DNA from: PKWO01 sp036384915
GTDB lineage: Bacteria > Pseudomonadota > Gammaproteobacteria > Burkholderiales > Burkholderiaceae_D
Direction of reading: 5' to 3'
NCBI GenBank assembly: GCA_036384915.1
Contig: DASVLJ010000056.1
Location: forward strand, 1-55,032
Length of the DNA stretch: 55,032 bases
Made by a program: the position numbers and the translations under genes
The notes under the pieces: generated by a model
What the model saw: the letters and a program-made list of their open reading frames with translations, nothing else
The model's database searches: none
Told to the model about the DNA's origin: nothing
Shown here: one piece after another, positions 16,490-24,668 of the stretch
Position numbering within the stretch: position 1 is the first letter of the stretch
Layout: the number at the start of each line of letters is the position of its first letter

Positions 16490-17530
16490 ATGAAAGCCGT
16501 CATGTTCGAAGCCTTCAATGAACCGCCGAAAATGGTCACCCTCCCCGACCCGGCCCCAGAGCCGCATGGCGTCGTCGTCAAGGTTGGGGCGACCGGCGTT
16601 TGCCGCAGCGATTGGCATGGTTGGGTCGGGCACGATACCGACATCGAACTGCCGCATGTGCCAGGCCATGAACTCGCCGGCATCGTGCAAGCCGTCGGCA
16701 AGGACGTCACCCGATGGAAGGTTGGCGACCGCGTGACCGTTCCCTTCGTCGGCGGCTGCGGTTCCTGCCCTGAGTGCCATGCCGGCCATCAGCAAGTTTG
16801 CCATCAACAGTTCCAGCCCGGATTCACCCACTGGGGTTCCTTCGCCGAATACGTGTCGATCCACCGGGCGGACCTCAACCTTGTGACGCTCCCCGATTCG
16901 ATCAGCTTCGCCACGGCGGCCTCGCTCGGCTGCCGTTTCGTTACCTCGTTCCGCGCCGTCGTCGATCAAGGCAGGGTCGCGGCGGGCCAGTGGGTGGCAG
17001 TGCACGGCTGCGGCGGCGTGGGCCTGGCGGCAATCATGATCGCCAACGCGCTGGGAGCCAATGTCGTTGCCGTGGACATCGCCGAAGACAAGCTGGCATT
17101 GGCAAAGAGCCTGGGCGCGGCGGTCGCCATCAACGCCCGTTCCGTAGCCGATGTGCCCGAGGCCGTGATGGAGGCGACGGGCGGCGGCGCCCATGTATCG
17201 ATCGATGCGCTTGGCTCCCCTGTCACCTGCTTCAATTCGATCCAGAACCTGCGTCGCCGCGGCAAGCATGTGCAGGTGGGCCTGATGCTGGGCGAGCACA
17301 GCACTCCCGCAGTACCAATGAGCAAGATCATCGGATGGGAATTGGAGATTCTCGGCAGCCACGGCATGCAGGCACACCGCTACGACGTCATGATGCCGAT
17401 GATCCTGGCCGGCAAGCTGAAGCCGGAACTGCTGGTCGGCAAGGAAATCAGCCTGGAACAATCGATTGATGCGCTGATGTCGATGGACAAATTCGAAGGC
17501 ACCGGCACTACCGTTGTGACTCAATTCTGA
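16490..17530 (+). CDS. Zinc-dependent alcohol dehydrogenase family protein
   Basis: A 346-aa medium-chain dehydrogenase. Catalytic zinc ligands: Cys in GVCRSDWHGW and GHE. Structural zinc lobe: CGSCPECHAGHQQVC. Rossmann motif: HGCGGVGLAA. ATG 16490 is preceded by CAGGAGA. The frame is open further upstream but without a ribosome site. It oxidises or reduces an alcohol/aldehyde with NAD(P). The substrate cannot be assigned. Divergent from an Lrp-type regulator. Confidence 0.9.
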   Translation: MKAVMFEAFNEPPKMVTLPDPAPEPHGVVVKVGATGVCRSDWHGWVGHDTDIELPHVPGHELAGIVQAVGKDVTRWKVGDRVTVPFVGGCGSCPECHAGHQQVCHQQFQPGFTHWGSFAEYVSIHRADLNLVTLPDSISFATAASLGCRFVTSFRAVVDQGRVAAGQWVAVHGCGGVGLAAIMIANALGANVVAVDIAEDKLALAKSLGAAVAINARSVADVPEAVMEATGGGAHVSIDALGSPVTCFNSIQNLRRRGKHVQVGLMLGEHSTPAVPMSKIIGWELEILGSHGMQAHRYDVMMPMILAGKLKPELLVGKEISLEQSIDALMSMDKFEGTGTTVVTQF

Positions 17531-17665
17531 GGCTGGCGCGGGCAGTGAATTAAATCGAGTCTGACCCCATATATTATGTCGTTGCCCTGCGGATCTTGCC
17601 TAACATGGCCATGGTGATCACCTTGTATTCTCCTGCCCAAAATCTAGGCAGGATAGGTTAGACAC

Positions 17666-17719
17666 CTGGTCAATTTTCAGCGCGCTTTTACCCCTTTAGC
17701 TGGTCAATTTTCGGCGCGC
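17666..17719. repeat. IS21-like multiple terminal repeats, transposase absent
   Basis: Two 20-bp direct repeats, CTGGTCAATTTTCAGCGCGC at 17666-17685 and a one-mismatch copy at 17700-17719, are spaced 34 bp apart. Tandem end repeats of this kind occur at IS21-family termini. No istA or istB reading frame lies nearby, so this is a solo end or scar. The rest of the gap 17531-17744 holds no gene. Confidence 0.5.
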
Positions 17720-17744
17720 CGCAACAGGCATAGGTTATATCGCT

Positions 17745-18023
17745 TTACTGTGCTGGCGGCAAGAACACTTCTACGGTTACCTGCCCCGTCTTTCTATTCA
17801 CAGTTGCTCGACTGATTACTTTTGCGTCTTGCGGCTTATCGGCCGGCAAATACAACTCGAACACGCCATCCTCGTCCGTCAGCATTTTCCCAAGCGTCAA
17901 TTGCCTCTTATCCTCATCCGACGGAGGTACATACCTAGTTAGAGCAGCGTATGTCGCCTCCTTGGCAATTACCTCCATGTCTGCGAGCTTAAGGAGCTTC
18001 CCCTTTGTCACCATGGCATCCAC
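17745..18023 (-). CDS. Small hypothetical protein, putative immunity partner
   Basis: A 92-aa acidic cytosolic protein I do not recognise. It starts at 18023, 16 bp inside the end of the JAB-like toxin gene on the same strand, the typical position of an immunity gene. The body has ELYLPADKPQDAKVISRAT and TGQVTVEVFLPP, suggesting a small beta-rich fold. Immunity function is inferred only from position. Confidence 0.5.
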   Translation of the reverse strand: MDAMVTKGKLLKLADMEVIAKEATYAALTRYVPPSDEDKRQLTLGKMLTDEDGVFELYLPADKPQDAKVISRATVNRKTGQVTVEVFLPPAQ

Positions 18024-18577
18024 CCATTCAAACTATCGCCAGCGGGAGTGAATATTCCTCGCTGGCCCAACGAATTAAAGATTGCACTTTGGTTGCCATT
18101 CATGGCTCCCAAGACGGCTTGATCTCCTGGTGACGATCTCAGCACATTGATATCGTATCCGGGATGAGTGTGGGCCGACCAACGCCAACCTTGATCAGCC
18201 AAATCTGACGCCATATCAGGAGTAATCGGAACCGATTCTGCATCTCCACGGAAAACAAGTCGACGCCCACCTGTCGTGAACATCGCAAACTCATCACCCG
18301 TTTCCGCAGTAAGCGCCGCCAAGTCGCCTTGGCCGAAGTTCTTGCCTAGTATAACTTGCGAACCAAAATCAGGAAGCTGCTCAAGCGCTGCCGCTTGACG
18401 CGCATTAAGGTTTCCCATCCCCCGCGCAATCGCCGCTGCATTGCCCGTTGCAGGATTGGAAGCAATGGTCAGCCCACTACTCTCTGTCGCGACGACACTG
18501 GCATCCGTAGTGGCCATTGTTCCCGCGACGGCACTGGCCCCTGCAGCCCGCGAGCCACCGGTTGACAAATCCGCCAA
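18008..18577 (-). CDS. Truncated polymorphic-toxin C-terminus, JAB/JAMM-like
   Basis: The frame opens after a stop near 18620. The first usable start is TTG 18577, giving 189 aa. The N-terminal half is Ala/Thr/Gly-rich linker. The C-terminal half contains SAHTHPGYDINVLRSSPGDQ, which fits the JAMM metalloprotease pattern HxHPx7SxxD, a domain found in polymorphic toxins. No delivery domain (Rhs, PAAR, VgrG) is attached, so the gene looks like an orphaned toxin tip or 5'-truncated gene. It sits between a DUF3014 gene (63 bp upstream) and the IS21-like ends. Confidence 0.55.
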   Translation of the reverse strand: MADLSTGGSRAAGASAVAGTMATTDASVVATESSGLTIASNPATGNAAAIARGMGNLNARQAAALEQLPDFGSQVILGKNFGQGDLAALTAETGDEFAMFTTGGRRLVFRGDAESVPITPDMASDLADQGWRWSAHTHPGYDINVLRSSPGDQAVLGAMNGNQSAIFNSLGQRGIFTPAGDSLNGWMPW

Positions 18578-18640
18578 GCAAAGCTGCCCTGCAAACTCCG
18601 CTACGCGCCAAGCGCACCGTCAGCTTGCGAGCGCATGGCC

Positions 18641-19489
18641 CTATTTCCGCTTCGCAGCCACAAGGTCGCGGAATTCCGTCAGCTTGCGCCGCAGGATGGC
18701 GCGATTTGCCTTGCCGACTCTGAGCATGATCTTTTGCCCGGCGCTCAGGCTTTGCAGCGCGGGGTCGGTAAATTCGTAGCGCACCCAGGGCCGTGTCGAT
18801 TTCACAGGCCCGTCGACTTCCACCAGATGCACTTCCGGCGGCGCGGAGGGTTCCGGCGTGGCAATCATCAGGTCCAGCACTTCCACCAGGCGGTCGTTGA
18901 AGTACCCGTTGGGATAGCCGAGTTCCTGGTATTCCTTCTGGAACAGCGGATACGCATCGATGTACAGCGTTGCCAGCGCATGCATATCGACCGCATCTAC
19001 CGCGTCGATCAATTCCTTGTATCGGCTGTCGTTGCCGGTCAGGATGGTTTCCTGCATCGAACCGTCCTTCCTCTCGGTCCGCATCGAGGCGAACCTTCCC
19101 GGCGTCGGGTTGACCGGCCATATATCGCTGGGCGCATACGACCTGCCCAGATTGTCCGCCGTTGCCACGCATCGGCGCACGAAGTCCTTGAGCTGCAAAT
19201 GCGCGGCGACGAAGTCCGAACCGAGAATCGCGTCAAGCGCCTTGGCCATGTAGGCATCGGAATCGGCCAGTGAAGGCAGAGGCTGCGCTCCGGCCTGGCC
19301 GCCATCCGGAGCCGGCAGCGGATTTTTTATCGATTCGACCTGCTGGACTTGCGGCGCGGGCGCGGCAGGGGCGGCCGAAGGCGCGGCGGCGGATGGGCGC
19401 GGCGCCTCGGCCACGTGAATCTGGCGCCACAGAAAAAAGCCTACGGCGGCGGCCACAGCGAGCAGAACGAGGGGCAGAAATTTCTTCAT
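18641..19489 (-). CDS. DUF3014 domain-containing membrane-anchored protein
   Basis: A 282-aa protein. An N-terminal membrane anchor (MKKFLPLVLLAVAAAVGFFL) is followed by an Ala/Pro-rich linker and a C-terminal domain with ALDAILGSDF and YRPLIDAVDAV-like features (here YKELIDAVDAVD), matching DUF3014. ATG 19489 is chosen because AAAGGA lies upstream and the signal anchor starts there. Function of the family is unknown. It lies 43 bp downstream of the transglutaminase-like gene on the same strand. Confidence 0.8.
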   Translation of the reverse strand: MKKFLPLVLLAVAAAVGFFLWRQIHVAEAPRPSAAAPSAAPAAPAPQVQQVESIKNPLPAPDGGQAGAQPLPSLADSDAYMAKALDAILGSDFVAAHLQLKDFVRRCVATADNLGRSYAPSDIWPVNPTPGRFASMRTERKDGSMQETILTGNDSRYKELIDAVDAVDMHALATLYIDAYPLFQKEYQELGYPNGYFNDRLVEVLDLMIATPEPSAPPEVHLVEVDGPVKSTRPWVRYEFTDPALQSLSAGQKIMLRVGKANRAILRRKLTEFRDLVAAKRK

Positions 19490-19532
19490 GATTGCAATTC
19501 CTTTTGCAGACGCGGCGCCGGGCGAGGCCGCG

Positions 19533-20720
19533 TTAATATCCGGCCAGCATGTCGCTTGTGCCGGGACAGACGCGCTTGGGAAATTCCCGGGAAGCGTCCA
19601 GGCAGCCGCCATGCGCGTGGATGCCGGCCGGGTCGCGCATGCGTTGCATGTGGCGCAGGATGTCTTCCCTGGCATCCAGATCGGCCAGGCTCGCATGGAC
19701 GGCGGAATCGACGATGAATTCGTCTATCCCGTCTTCGCCGTTCGCATTGCGGACCACGCCGTGGCGCCAATGGAATATCTCGACGCATTTGGTCTCCAAC
19801 GTATAGGGCTGGGCGGGCTTCCAGAAATTGGAAAACAGTCCGCCTCCCAGATAGAACACCCACGAGCCTTCGTAGCCGGCAATGTTCGACGAAACCTTGT
19901 CCGGGTTGCGAAACCAGACGCGGTCGCCCGGCACGTAATACCTCGACGGCACCGGATCGGCCATCGAGCCGGCTTCATGCAGGAAGGCATCGTGAAACCG
20001 CCGCGACTTGATGGCCTCGATTTCCCACTGCGTCTGGATGCGGGCGAGCAAGGCCGGGTTGACGGATTCCAGTTCGCGGGCGATGCCCAGCAGGATGACA
20101 TATTCGGTGGCCCGATAGCATGAGAAGGAATATTTTCTTCCGGAAGCGCCGGGCTGCGTCGCCTTGACGAGCGCGTCGATAAGCGGCACGCCGGGCAGGA
20201 TGCGGAAGCCGCGCTCCTCCTCATATCGCCAATATTGCTCCGGCCGTTCCGCTGCGGCCGTGTCGAAGGCGAGCTGCGTCTTTCTTGCGGCGGCCACGAT
20301 GTGCCGCCGAATGTTGATTGCCGCGGCAAACTCTTCGAAGCTGGGGTAGGCGAATGCCAGCGGTGCTGCCAGCATGGTGAGCAAAATCTCTTTCTCGATG
20401 TCGCCGGTTTCATCCGCCGTGCCGAGATCGAGCTGCCGCGACAGTTGCAGCGTATCCCACTGCGGCATCCATTCGGCGAGCAGATTGTCGCGTAGCGAGA
20501 AAGTCAGCCCGGCGCCGAAGACGGAGGCCCTGACGCAATGCGCCAGATTGCAGGCTTCGAGTTTTGCGAATACCCGCCGGCGGACTTCCTCGCTCTCTGC
20601 GCCCTTGGTGAAAGCGATTCCCGCCGGACGTAATCTCCAGCCGTTTGCCGATGTGTTCAATGAGGTTCCCCGATTTCCGCAAGTGGCGGCGAAGCCCGGA
20701 AACGCCGCCTGCTTGCGCAC
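19533..20720 (-). CDS. Tgl-like protein-glutamine gamma-glutamyltransferase
   Basis: About 395 aa from GTG 20720. The start is uncertain because no good ribosome site is seen, and TTG codons downstream are alternatives. The central and C-terminal parts resemble Bacillus spore-coat transglutaminase Tgl in order and spacing: YPSFEEFAAAINIRRHIVAA, YWRYEEERGFRILPGV, YSFSCYRATEYVILLG with candidate nucleophile Cys near 201, and RYYVPGDRVWFRNPDK followed by WVFYLGGGLF. Expected chemistry is isopeptide cross-linking between Gln and Lys or amines. No signal peptide. It is followed by the DUF3014 gene. A toxin role is possible but unsupported. Confidence 0.65.
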   Translation of the reverse strand: MRKQAAFPGFAATCGNRGTSLNTSANGWRLRPAGIAFTKGAESEEVRRRVFAKLEACNLAHCVRASVFGAGLTFSLRDNLLAEWMPQWDTLQLSRQLDLGTADETGDIEKEILLTMLAAPLAFAYPSFEEFAAAINIRRHIVAAARKTQLAFDTAAAERPEQYWRYEEERGFRILPGVPLIDALVKATQPGASGRKYSFSCYRATEYVILLGIARELESVNPALLARIQTQWEIEAIKSRRFHDAFLHEAGSMADPVPSRYYVPGDRVWFRNPDKVSSNIAGYEGSWVFYLGGGLFSNFWKPAQPYTLETKCVEIFHWRHGVVRNANGEDGIDEFIVDSAVHASLADLDAREDILRHMQRMRDPAGIHAHGGCLDASREFPKRVCPGTSDMLAGY

Positions 20721-20749
20721 GGCCTTTGGATCGGCCGATTCAAAGCACG

Positions 20750-20774
20750 AAAAAAAGCCTCCCGCGCGGAGGCT
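20750..20774 (-). terminator. Rho-independent terminator on the minus strand
   Basis: A 7-bp GC-rich stem (20756-20762 with 20768-20774, loop CGCGC) is followed in minus orientation by seven T residues (20750-20756). It terminates transcription entering from higher coordinates, i.e. the small unit at 20862-21180, before the transglutaminase gene. Confidence 0.8.
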
Positions 20775-20861
20775 GAAGCTACCGGTAATGTACTTAACAT
20801 CGTCTCCAGGCTTGCCCGCACATGCTGTGCACGCGGCGGGCGAAGAGTCAAAGCAGCATTC

Positions 20862-21092
20862 CTACATCCGTATCCACTCGATCAGCGCTGTCAGGCAGCA
20901 TGCCGAAACGACAAACCAGTTCGGCAAGGCATCGCCCTCCAGGCGCATTGCCCTTTCGCGCAAAAGCTCCCGGCCTGCTTCGCGCTGTTCGCGCGGCCAA
21001 GCCGCCTTTTCGGCCCTCAACGCGACGCGGGGTTCTCTTTCCAGGCCCCGGAGTTCCAAAGCGGGGCCGGTCACATGGCGGATTTTTCCCAT
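20862..21092 (-). CDS. Small hypothetical protein
   Basis: A 76-codon frame from ATG 21092 to TAG at 20862. The first part is highly charged (KAAWPREQREAGRELLRERA), the last 20 residues are hydrophobic (WFVVSACCLTALIEWIRM), suggesting a small tail-anchored or amphipathic protein. Support comes from context: a good sigma-70 promoter (21150-21179) lies just upstream and a terminator (20750-20774) downstream. The ribosome site is weak. The transcript could instead be a non-coding RNA. Confidence 0.45.
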   Translation of the reverse strand: MGKIRHVTGPALELRGLEREPRVALRAEKAAWPREQREAGRELLRERAMRLEGDALPNWFVVSACCLTALIEWIRM

Positions 21093-21133
21093 TTCGCGGC
21101 CTGCCCGATGGAAGTTGAATGAGTGGGTTAAGC

Positions 21134-21205
21134 AAATTGTACTTTGCAAAGTATATTTGTACAAATATAGTTTATGCAAATATAATTTACACGAATGTAC
21201 ATTGC
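21134..21205. repeat. Degenerate 15-bp AT-rich tandem repeats
   Basis: Nearly five head-to-tail 15-bp units: AAATTGTACTTTGCA, AAGTATATTTGTACA, AATATAGTTTATGCA, AATATAATTTACACG and AATGTACATTGC. Embedded perfect palindromes are ACTTTGCAAAGT (21141-21152) and TTTGTACAAA (21157-21166). The block is strongly AT-rich within GC-rich surroundings and overlaps a minus-strand promoter, so it may be a regulator array or iteron-like element. Confidence 0.7.
21150..21179 (-). promoter_or_regulatory. Sigma-70 promoter of the small minus-strand unit
   Basis: On the minus strand, TTGCAT (21179-21174) and TATACT (21155-21150) are separated by 18 bp. It lies inside the 15-bp repeat block and would start RNA near 21143, about 50 nt before the ATG of the small gene at 21092. 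Confidence 0.55.
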
Positions 21206-21385
21206 CCGGGGTCAATCGGCAAGGCACTCTTCCCCGGCGATAGTTCGGCGACAGCGTTGAGCTGGTTCGGAGTCGGGATGAATGCCCAATCCGCCTTTCG
21301 GCACGGCACAGGAATCCGGGCATTGCTTTTGTTTAATGGCTTGGCGGGTTCCGCCGGGCCGTGAAACCGCCGCTGCAGGTTTCGC

Positions 21386-21416
21386 TTGACCCTGTACCCG
21401 GGTACAGGGTGTAAAG
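21386..21416 (+). promoter_or_regulatory. MerR-type metal-responsive promoter
   Basis: TTGACC (21386-21391) and GTAAAG (21411-21416) are separated by 19 bp, the elongated spacer typical of MerR-activated promoters. The spacer region is a perfect 22-bp palindrome at 21389-21410 with outer arms ACCCTGTACCC. It faces the DUF2946-like gene and cusCBA. No MerR gene lies within the window, so the activator must act from elsewhere. The metal cannot be read from the operator alone. Confidence 0.8.
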
Positions 21417-21577
21417 TCATTTTAACGGGGCATGAACGCGGCAATCGCGCTTGAATCGGTATTGACCGCACATTGTGGCTCCGCGGTCTTGCGGCCGTGC
21501 GACCGAAGCCTGAACGCTGGGATTGCGGATTTGCATTAGAATTTACTGAGCGACACCTTAAGAATCAACAAAACGCA

Positions 21578-21970
21578 ATGCGCCGCTTCCGTTCATTTCG
21601 CTTCCTGACGGCACTGATCGTGCTGGCCGGCATGCTGCTTACGCAGCTTGCGGTGGCGTCCTATCGCTGCCCGGGAATGACAACGGAAATGGCGACGGCG
21701 AGTGCGGCCGGCGGCCAAAGCATGGTGAACTGCGCGGGGATGGACCGCGCACAACCCGGCCTGTGCGGCGCCAGCGCGCAGAAAGAGCCGCAGTCGCCCG
21801 GCAAGCCAGAGTTGCCGCAGGTGCCGCCTTTCGCATTGACCGGCCTGGCGCTGGCGATTCCTTCGCTGGACGCGGCCATGCCCCGCCTGTCCTTCGTCCC
21901 CCAGCCCGTTTCCCTCTCTTCCGCCAACGCGCCGCCACTGGCGATACGGCACTGCTGCTTCCGCATTTGA
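21578..21970 (+). CDS. DUF2946-like membrane-anchored protein upstream of metal efflux
   Basis: A 130-aa protein with an N-terminal signal or anchor segment (FLTALIVLAGMLLTQLAVAS), then a Met/Cys/Gln-bearing region and the ending PLAIRHCCFRI. This layout resembles small DUF2946-type proteins found beside copper resistance genes. ATG 21578 starts at the signal segment. A TTG further up is less likely. It is the first gene after the MerR-type promoter and lies 71 bp before the TolC-type gene, so it is probably co-transcribed. Metal binding by Met/Cys is an inference. Confidence 0.6.
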   Translation: MRRFRSFRFLTALIVLAGMLLTQLAVASYRCPGMTTEMATASAAGGQSMVNCAGMDRAQPGLCGASAQKEPQSPGKPELPQVPPFALTGLALAIPSLDAAMPRLSFVPQPVSLSSANAPPLAIRHCCFRI

Positions 21971-22041
21971 CCATTTCCGTTGCCTGATCCGCCGCCCTGC
22001 GCGCCTGCGCAGGGCTCTGTTCATCGCATTACGGAGTCGTC

Positions 22042-23406
22042 ATGTTCTCTTACCATTCCGCGCGCCATGACCGGCGCGCCAACCTGTTCCGTTTGATCGG
22101 CGCATGGGCTGCCGCCACGTCGCTGGCGGCGTCCGGCGCCGCCAACGCAGCCAACGCATTCAATGCGGCAATCGCGCCTGACATTCCTCCCGGCGCCGCC
22201 CTGTCGTTGGAGCAGGCCCAAACACTTGCGGTGGCCCGTTCGCGCCAGATTGCCGGCCAGGATGCCGCCATCGAAGCTTCGCGCGACATGGCAGTCGCAG
22301 CCGGGCAACGGCCGGACCCGGTGCTGAGGCTGGGCATCGACAACCTGCCCGTCGAAGGCGCCGACCGCGGCAGCCTGACTTCGGATTTCATGACCATGCG
22401 CCGCGTCGGCGTGATGCAGGAGATCACCGGGTCGGACAAGCTGGCCCTGCGCTCAAGGCGCTACGAGGTTGAAGCCCAAAAGAACCAGGCGCAGAAGGAA
22501 ACCCTGACCGCAGCCGTCGAGCGCGACACGGCCATCGCCTGGCTCGATCTTCATTATGCCGAAGCGGAGGCCGACGCGATCAAGGCGCAACGCGGGCAGG
22601 CCGAGCAGGAAAGACAAGCCGTCGAAGCCGCCTATCGCGGCGGCAAATCCAGCCAGGCCGATGTCCTGGCCGCCAGGAACGCCGTGGCACTGTTCGACGA
22701 CCGCATCGACGATGCGGCACGCCAGGTCGGCAACGCCAGGATCATGCTGGCGCGCTGGGCCGGAGACGGCGCATCCCATGCGCTGGGCGACCGGCCTGCC
22801 ATCGATTCGGTCAGGCTCGACCCCGCCATGCTAGACACGCAGCTCGAACATCACCCGGAAATCGCCGTGCTGGTACGGCAAGCCGACATCGCCGATGCCG
22901 AAGCCAAAATCGCGGATGCCGAACGCAAATCCGACTGGACCGTGGAAGTCGATTTCCAGCAGCGCGGCCCGGCTTATTCCAACATGGTGTCGGTGGGCTT
23001 GTCGATCCCGCTGCAATGGGACAGGAAACATCGGCAGGACCGCGAACTCTCGGCCAAGCTGGCGCAGGCCGAGCAAGCCCGGGCCGAGCGCGACGAGATG
23101 CTGCGCGCCCACGCGGCCGAGACCAGGGCCATGTACGCCGAATGGCAAACCGGCTTGCGCCGCATGAAGCGTTACGCCGACGAACTGCTTCCCCTGGCAC
23201 GGGAACGCTCGCAAGCCGCGTTGTCCGCCTATCGCGGCGGCAAGGGAACGCTGGCCGACGTGCTGGCTGCGGAACGCGGCGAGCTCGACGTGCGCCTGTC
23301 CGCACTGCAGATTGAATCGGAAACGGCCAGGCTCTGGGCCCGCTTGAACTTCCTCTTTCCGTCCGGCCACGCCATGTCGCCGGCCCTTGCCGGAGAATCG
23401 AAATGA
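22042..23406 (+). CDS. cusC: TolC-family outer membrane channel of heavy-metal RND pump (CusC-like)
   Basis: A 454-aa protein with an N-terminal signal region ending near ANA and two outer-membrane-efflux repeats marked by LSLEQAQTLAVARSRQI and AYRGGKSSQADVLAARN, paralleled by AYRGGKGTLADVLAAERGEL in the second half. It is the exit duct of the tripartite exporter. The start follows CGGAG. Its stop overlaps the adaptor start (ATGA at 23403). Confidence 0.85.
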   Translation: MFSYHSARHDRRANLFRLIGAWAAATSLAASGAANAANAFNAAIAPDIPPGAALSLEQAQTLAVARSRQIAGQDAAIEASRDMAVAAGQRPDPVLRLGIDNLPVEGADRGSLTSDFMTMRRVGVMQEITGSDKLALRSRRYEVEAQKNQAQKETLTAAVERDTAIAWLDLHYAEAEADAIKAQRGQAEQERQAVEAAYRGGKSSQADVLAARNAVALFDDRIDDAARQVGNARIMLARWAGDGASHALGDRPAIDSVRLDPAMLDTQLEHHPEIAVLVRQADIADAEAKIADAERKSDWTVEVDFQQRGPAYSNMVSVGLSIPLQWDRKHRQDRELSAKLAQAEQARAERDEMLRAHAAETRAMYAEWQTGLRRMKRYADELLPLARERSQAALSAYRGGKGTLADVLAAERGELDVRLSALQIESETARLWARLNFLFPSGHAMSPALAGESK

Positions 23407-24668
23407 CACGGACGACAACGATCGCGGCCGCGCTGGCGGCCGCCGCCCTCCTCTCTGCCGCCGGCTACGGCTTATATGCTGCGGGGATGCGCGTCGGGGC
23501 CGGAAAACAGCAAGGCATGCCAATGCCGGCCCCGGCGGCCGAAGGCAAAACCGACCCGGCAACGGGGAAAAAGATCCTGTATTGGCACGATCCGATGGTG
23601 CCGGGTTCGAAGTTCGACAAGCCCGGCAAATCGCCCTTCATGGACATGCCGCTGGTGCCGATGTATGCCGACCAGGCCGCCGATGCCGGCAATGTCGCGA
23701 TCAGCCCGAGCCTGCAGCAGAATCTCGGCGTGCGCACGGCGGAAGTCAGGCAGGGCAAGCTGGAATCGGCCCTGCGCGCGGTCGGCAACGTGGCCTGGAA
23801 CGAGCGCGACGTGGAGGTGGTGCAGGCGCGCAGCGGCGGCTTCCTGGAGCGCCTTTACGTGCGCGCGCCGCTCGATCCGGTCAGGAAGGGGCAACCCCTG
23901 GCCGAACTCTACGTGCCGGATTGGGTCGCCGCGCAGGAAGACTACCTCGCAGCGCGCCGCATGTCGCCCGAACTGGCCGATGCCGCGCGCCAACGCATGC
24001 GTCTGGCCGGCATGACCGAAGACTTGATCCGTCAGGTGGAGGCCGGCAATGCGGTGCATGCCCGACTGACTATTGTCTCGCCGGCCTCGGGCGTGGTGGC
24101 GGAGCTGGGCGCGCGCGAAGGCATGACGGTGGCGCCGGGCGCGCCGCTGTACCGCATCAACGGCTTGTCTTCCGTGTGGGTCGACGCCGACATTCCGGAG
24201 AGCGCGGCCGCGCAAGTCCACCCCGGCGCGGCAGTGCAGGCGCGCGCCGCGGCCTTGCCGGGCATCGTCTTCAAGGGCAAGGTCGGCGCCTTGCTGCCCG
24301 AAGTCAATCCGGCCACGCGCACGCTCAAGGCGCGCATCGAGCTGGCCAATCCGGGCGGCCGGCTTGTGCCGGGCATGTTCGTCAACGTTGACCTCGCACC
24401 GGGCGATAGCCGCAACGTACTGCTGGTGCCGAGTGAAGCCGTGATCCAGACCGGCGAACGCAGCGTGGTCTTTGTGGCGAACGACGACGGCAAGTTCATG
24501 CCGGTTCAAGTCGAGACCGGCGCGGAGGCGAACGGCCAGACCGAGATCCGCCACGGGCTCGAAGCCGGGCAAAAGGTGGTGGCCTCGGGCCAGTTCCTGG
24601 TCGACTCCGAAGCCAGCCTGAAGGGGGTGATGGCGCGCATGGGCGATGCGGCGGGAGGCGGAAAATGA
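23403..24668 (+). CDS. cusB: RND periplasmic adaptor with heavy-metal-binding domain (CusB-like)
   Basis: A 421-aa membrane-fusion protein. An N-terminal anchor (about 5-28) is followed by a heavy-metal-binding motif at about 60-88 (YWHDPM ... MDMPLVPMY), characteristic of CusB/SilB, then the lipoyl/beta-barrel adaptor regions (VQARSGGFLERLYVRAPLDP; GLSSVWVDADIPE). It collects Cu(I)/Ag(I) in the periplasm and couples the pump to the outer channel. It overlaps both neighbours by 4 bp. Confidence 0.9.
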   Translation: MTRTTTIAAALAAAALLSAAGYGLYAAGMRVGAGKQQGMPMPAPAAEGKTDPATGKKILYWHDPMVPGSKFDKPGKSPFMDMPLVPMYADQAADAGNVAISPSLQQNLGVRTAEVRQGKLESALRAVGNVAWNERDVEVVQARSGGFLERLYVRAPLDPVRKGQPLAELYVPDWVAAQEDYLAARRMSPELADAARQRMRLAGMTEDLIRQVEAGNAVHARLTIVSPASGVVAELGAREGMTVAPGAPLYRINGLSSVWVDADIPESAAAQVHPGAAVQARAAALPGIVFKGKVGALLPEVNPATRTLKARIELANPGGRLVPGMFVNVDLAPGDSRNVLLVPSEAVIQTGERSVVFVANDDGKFMPVQVETGAEANGQTEIRHGLEAGQKVVASGQFLVDSEASLKGVMARMGDAAGGGK

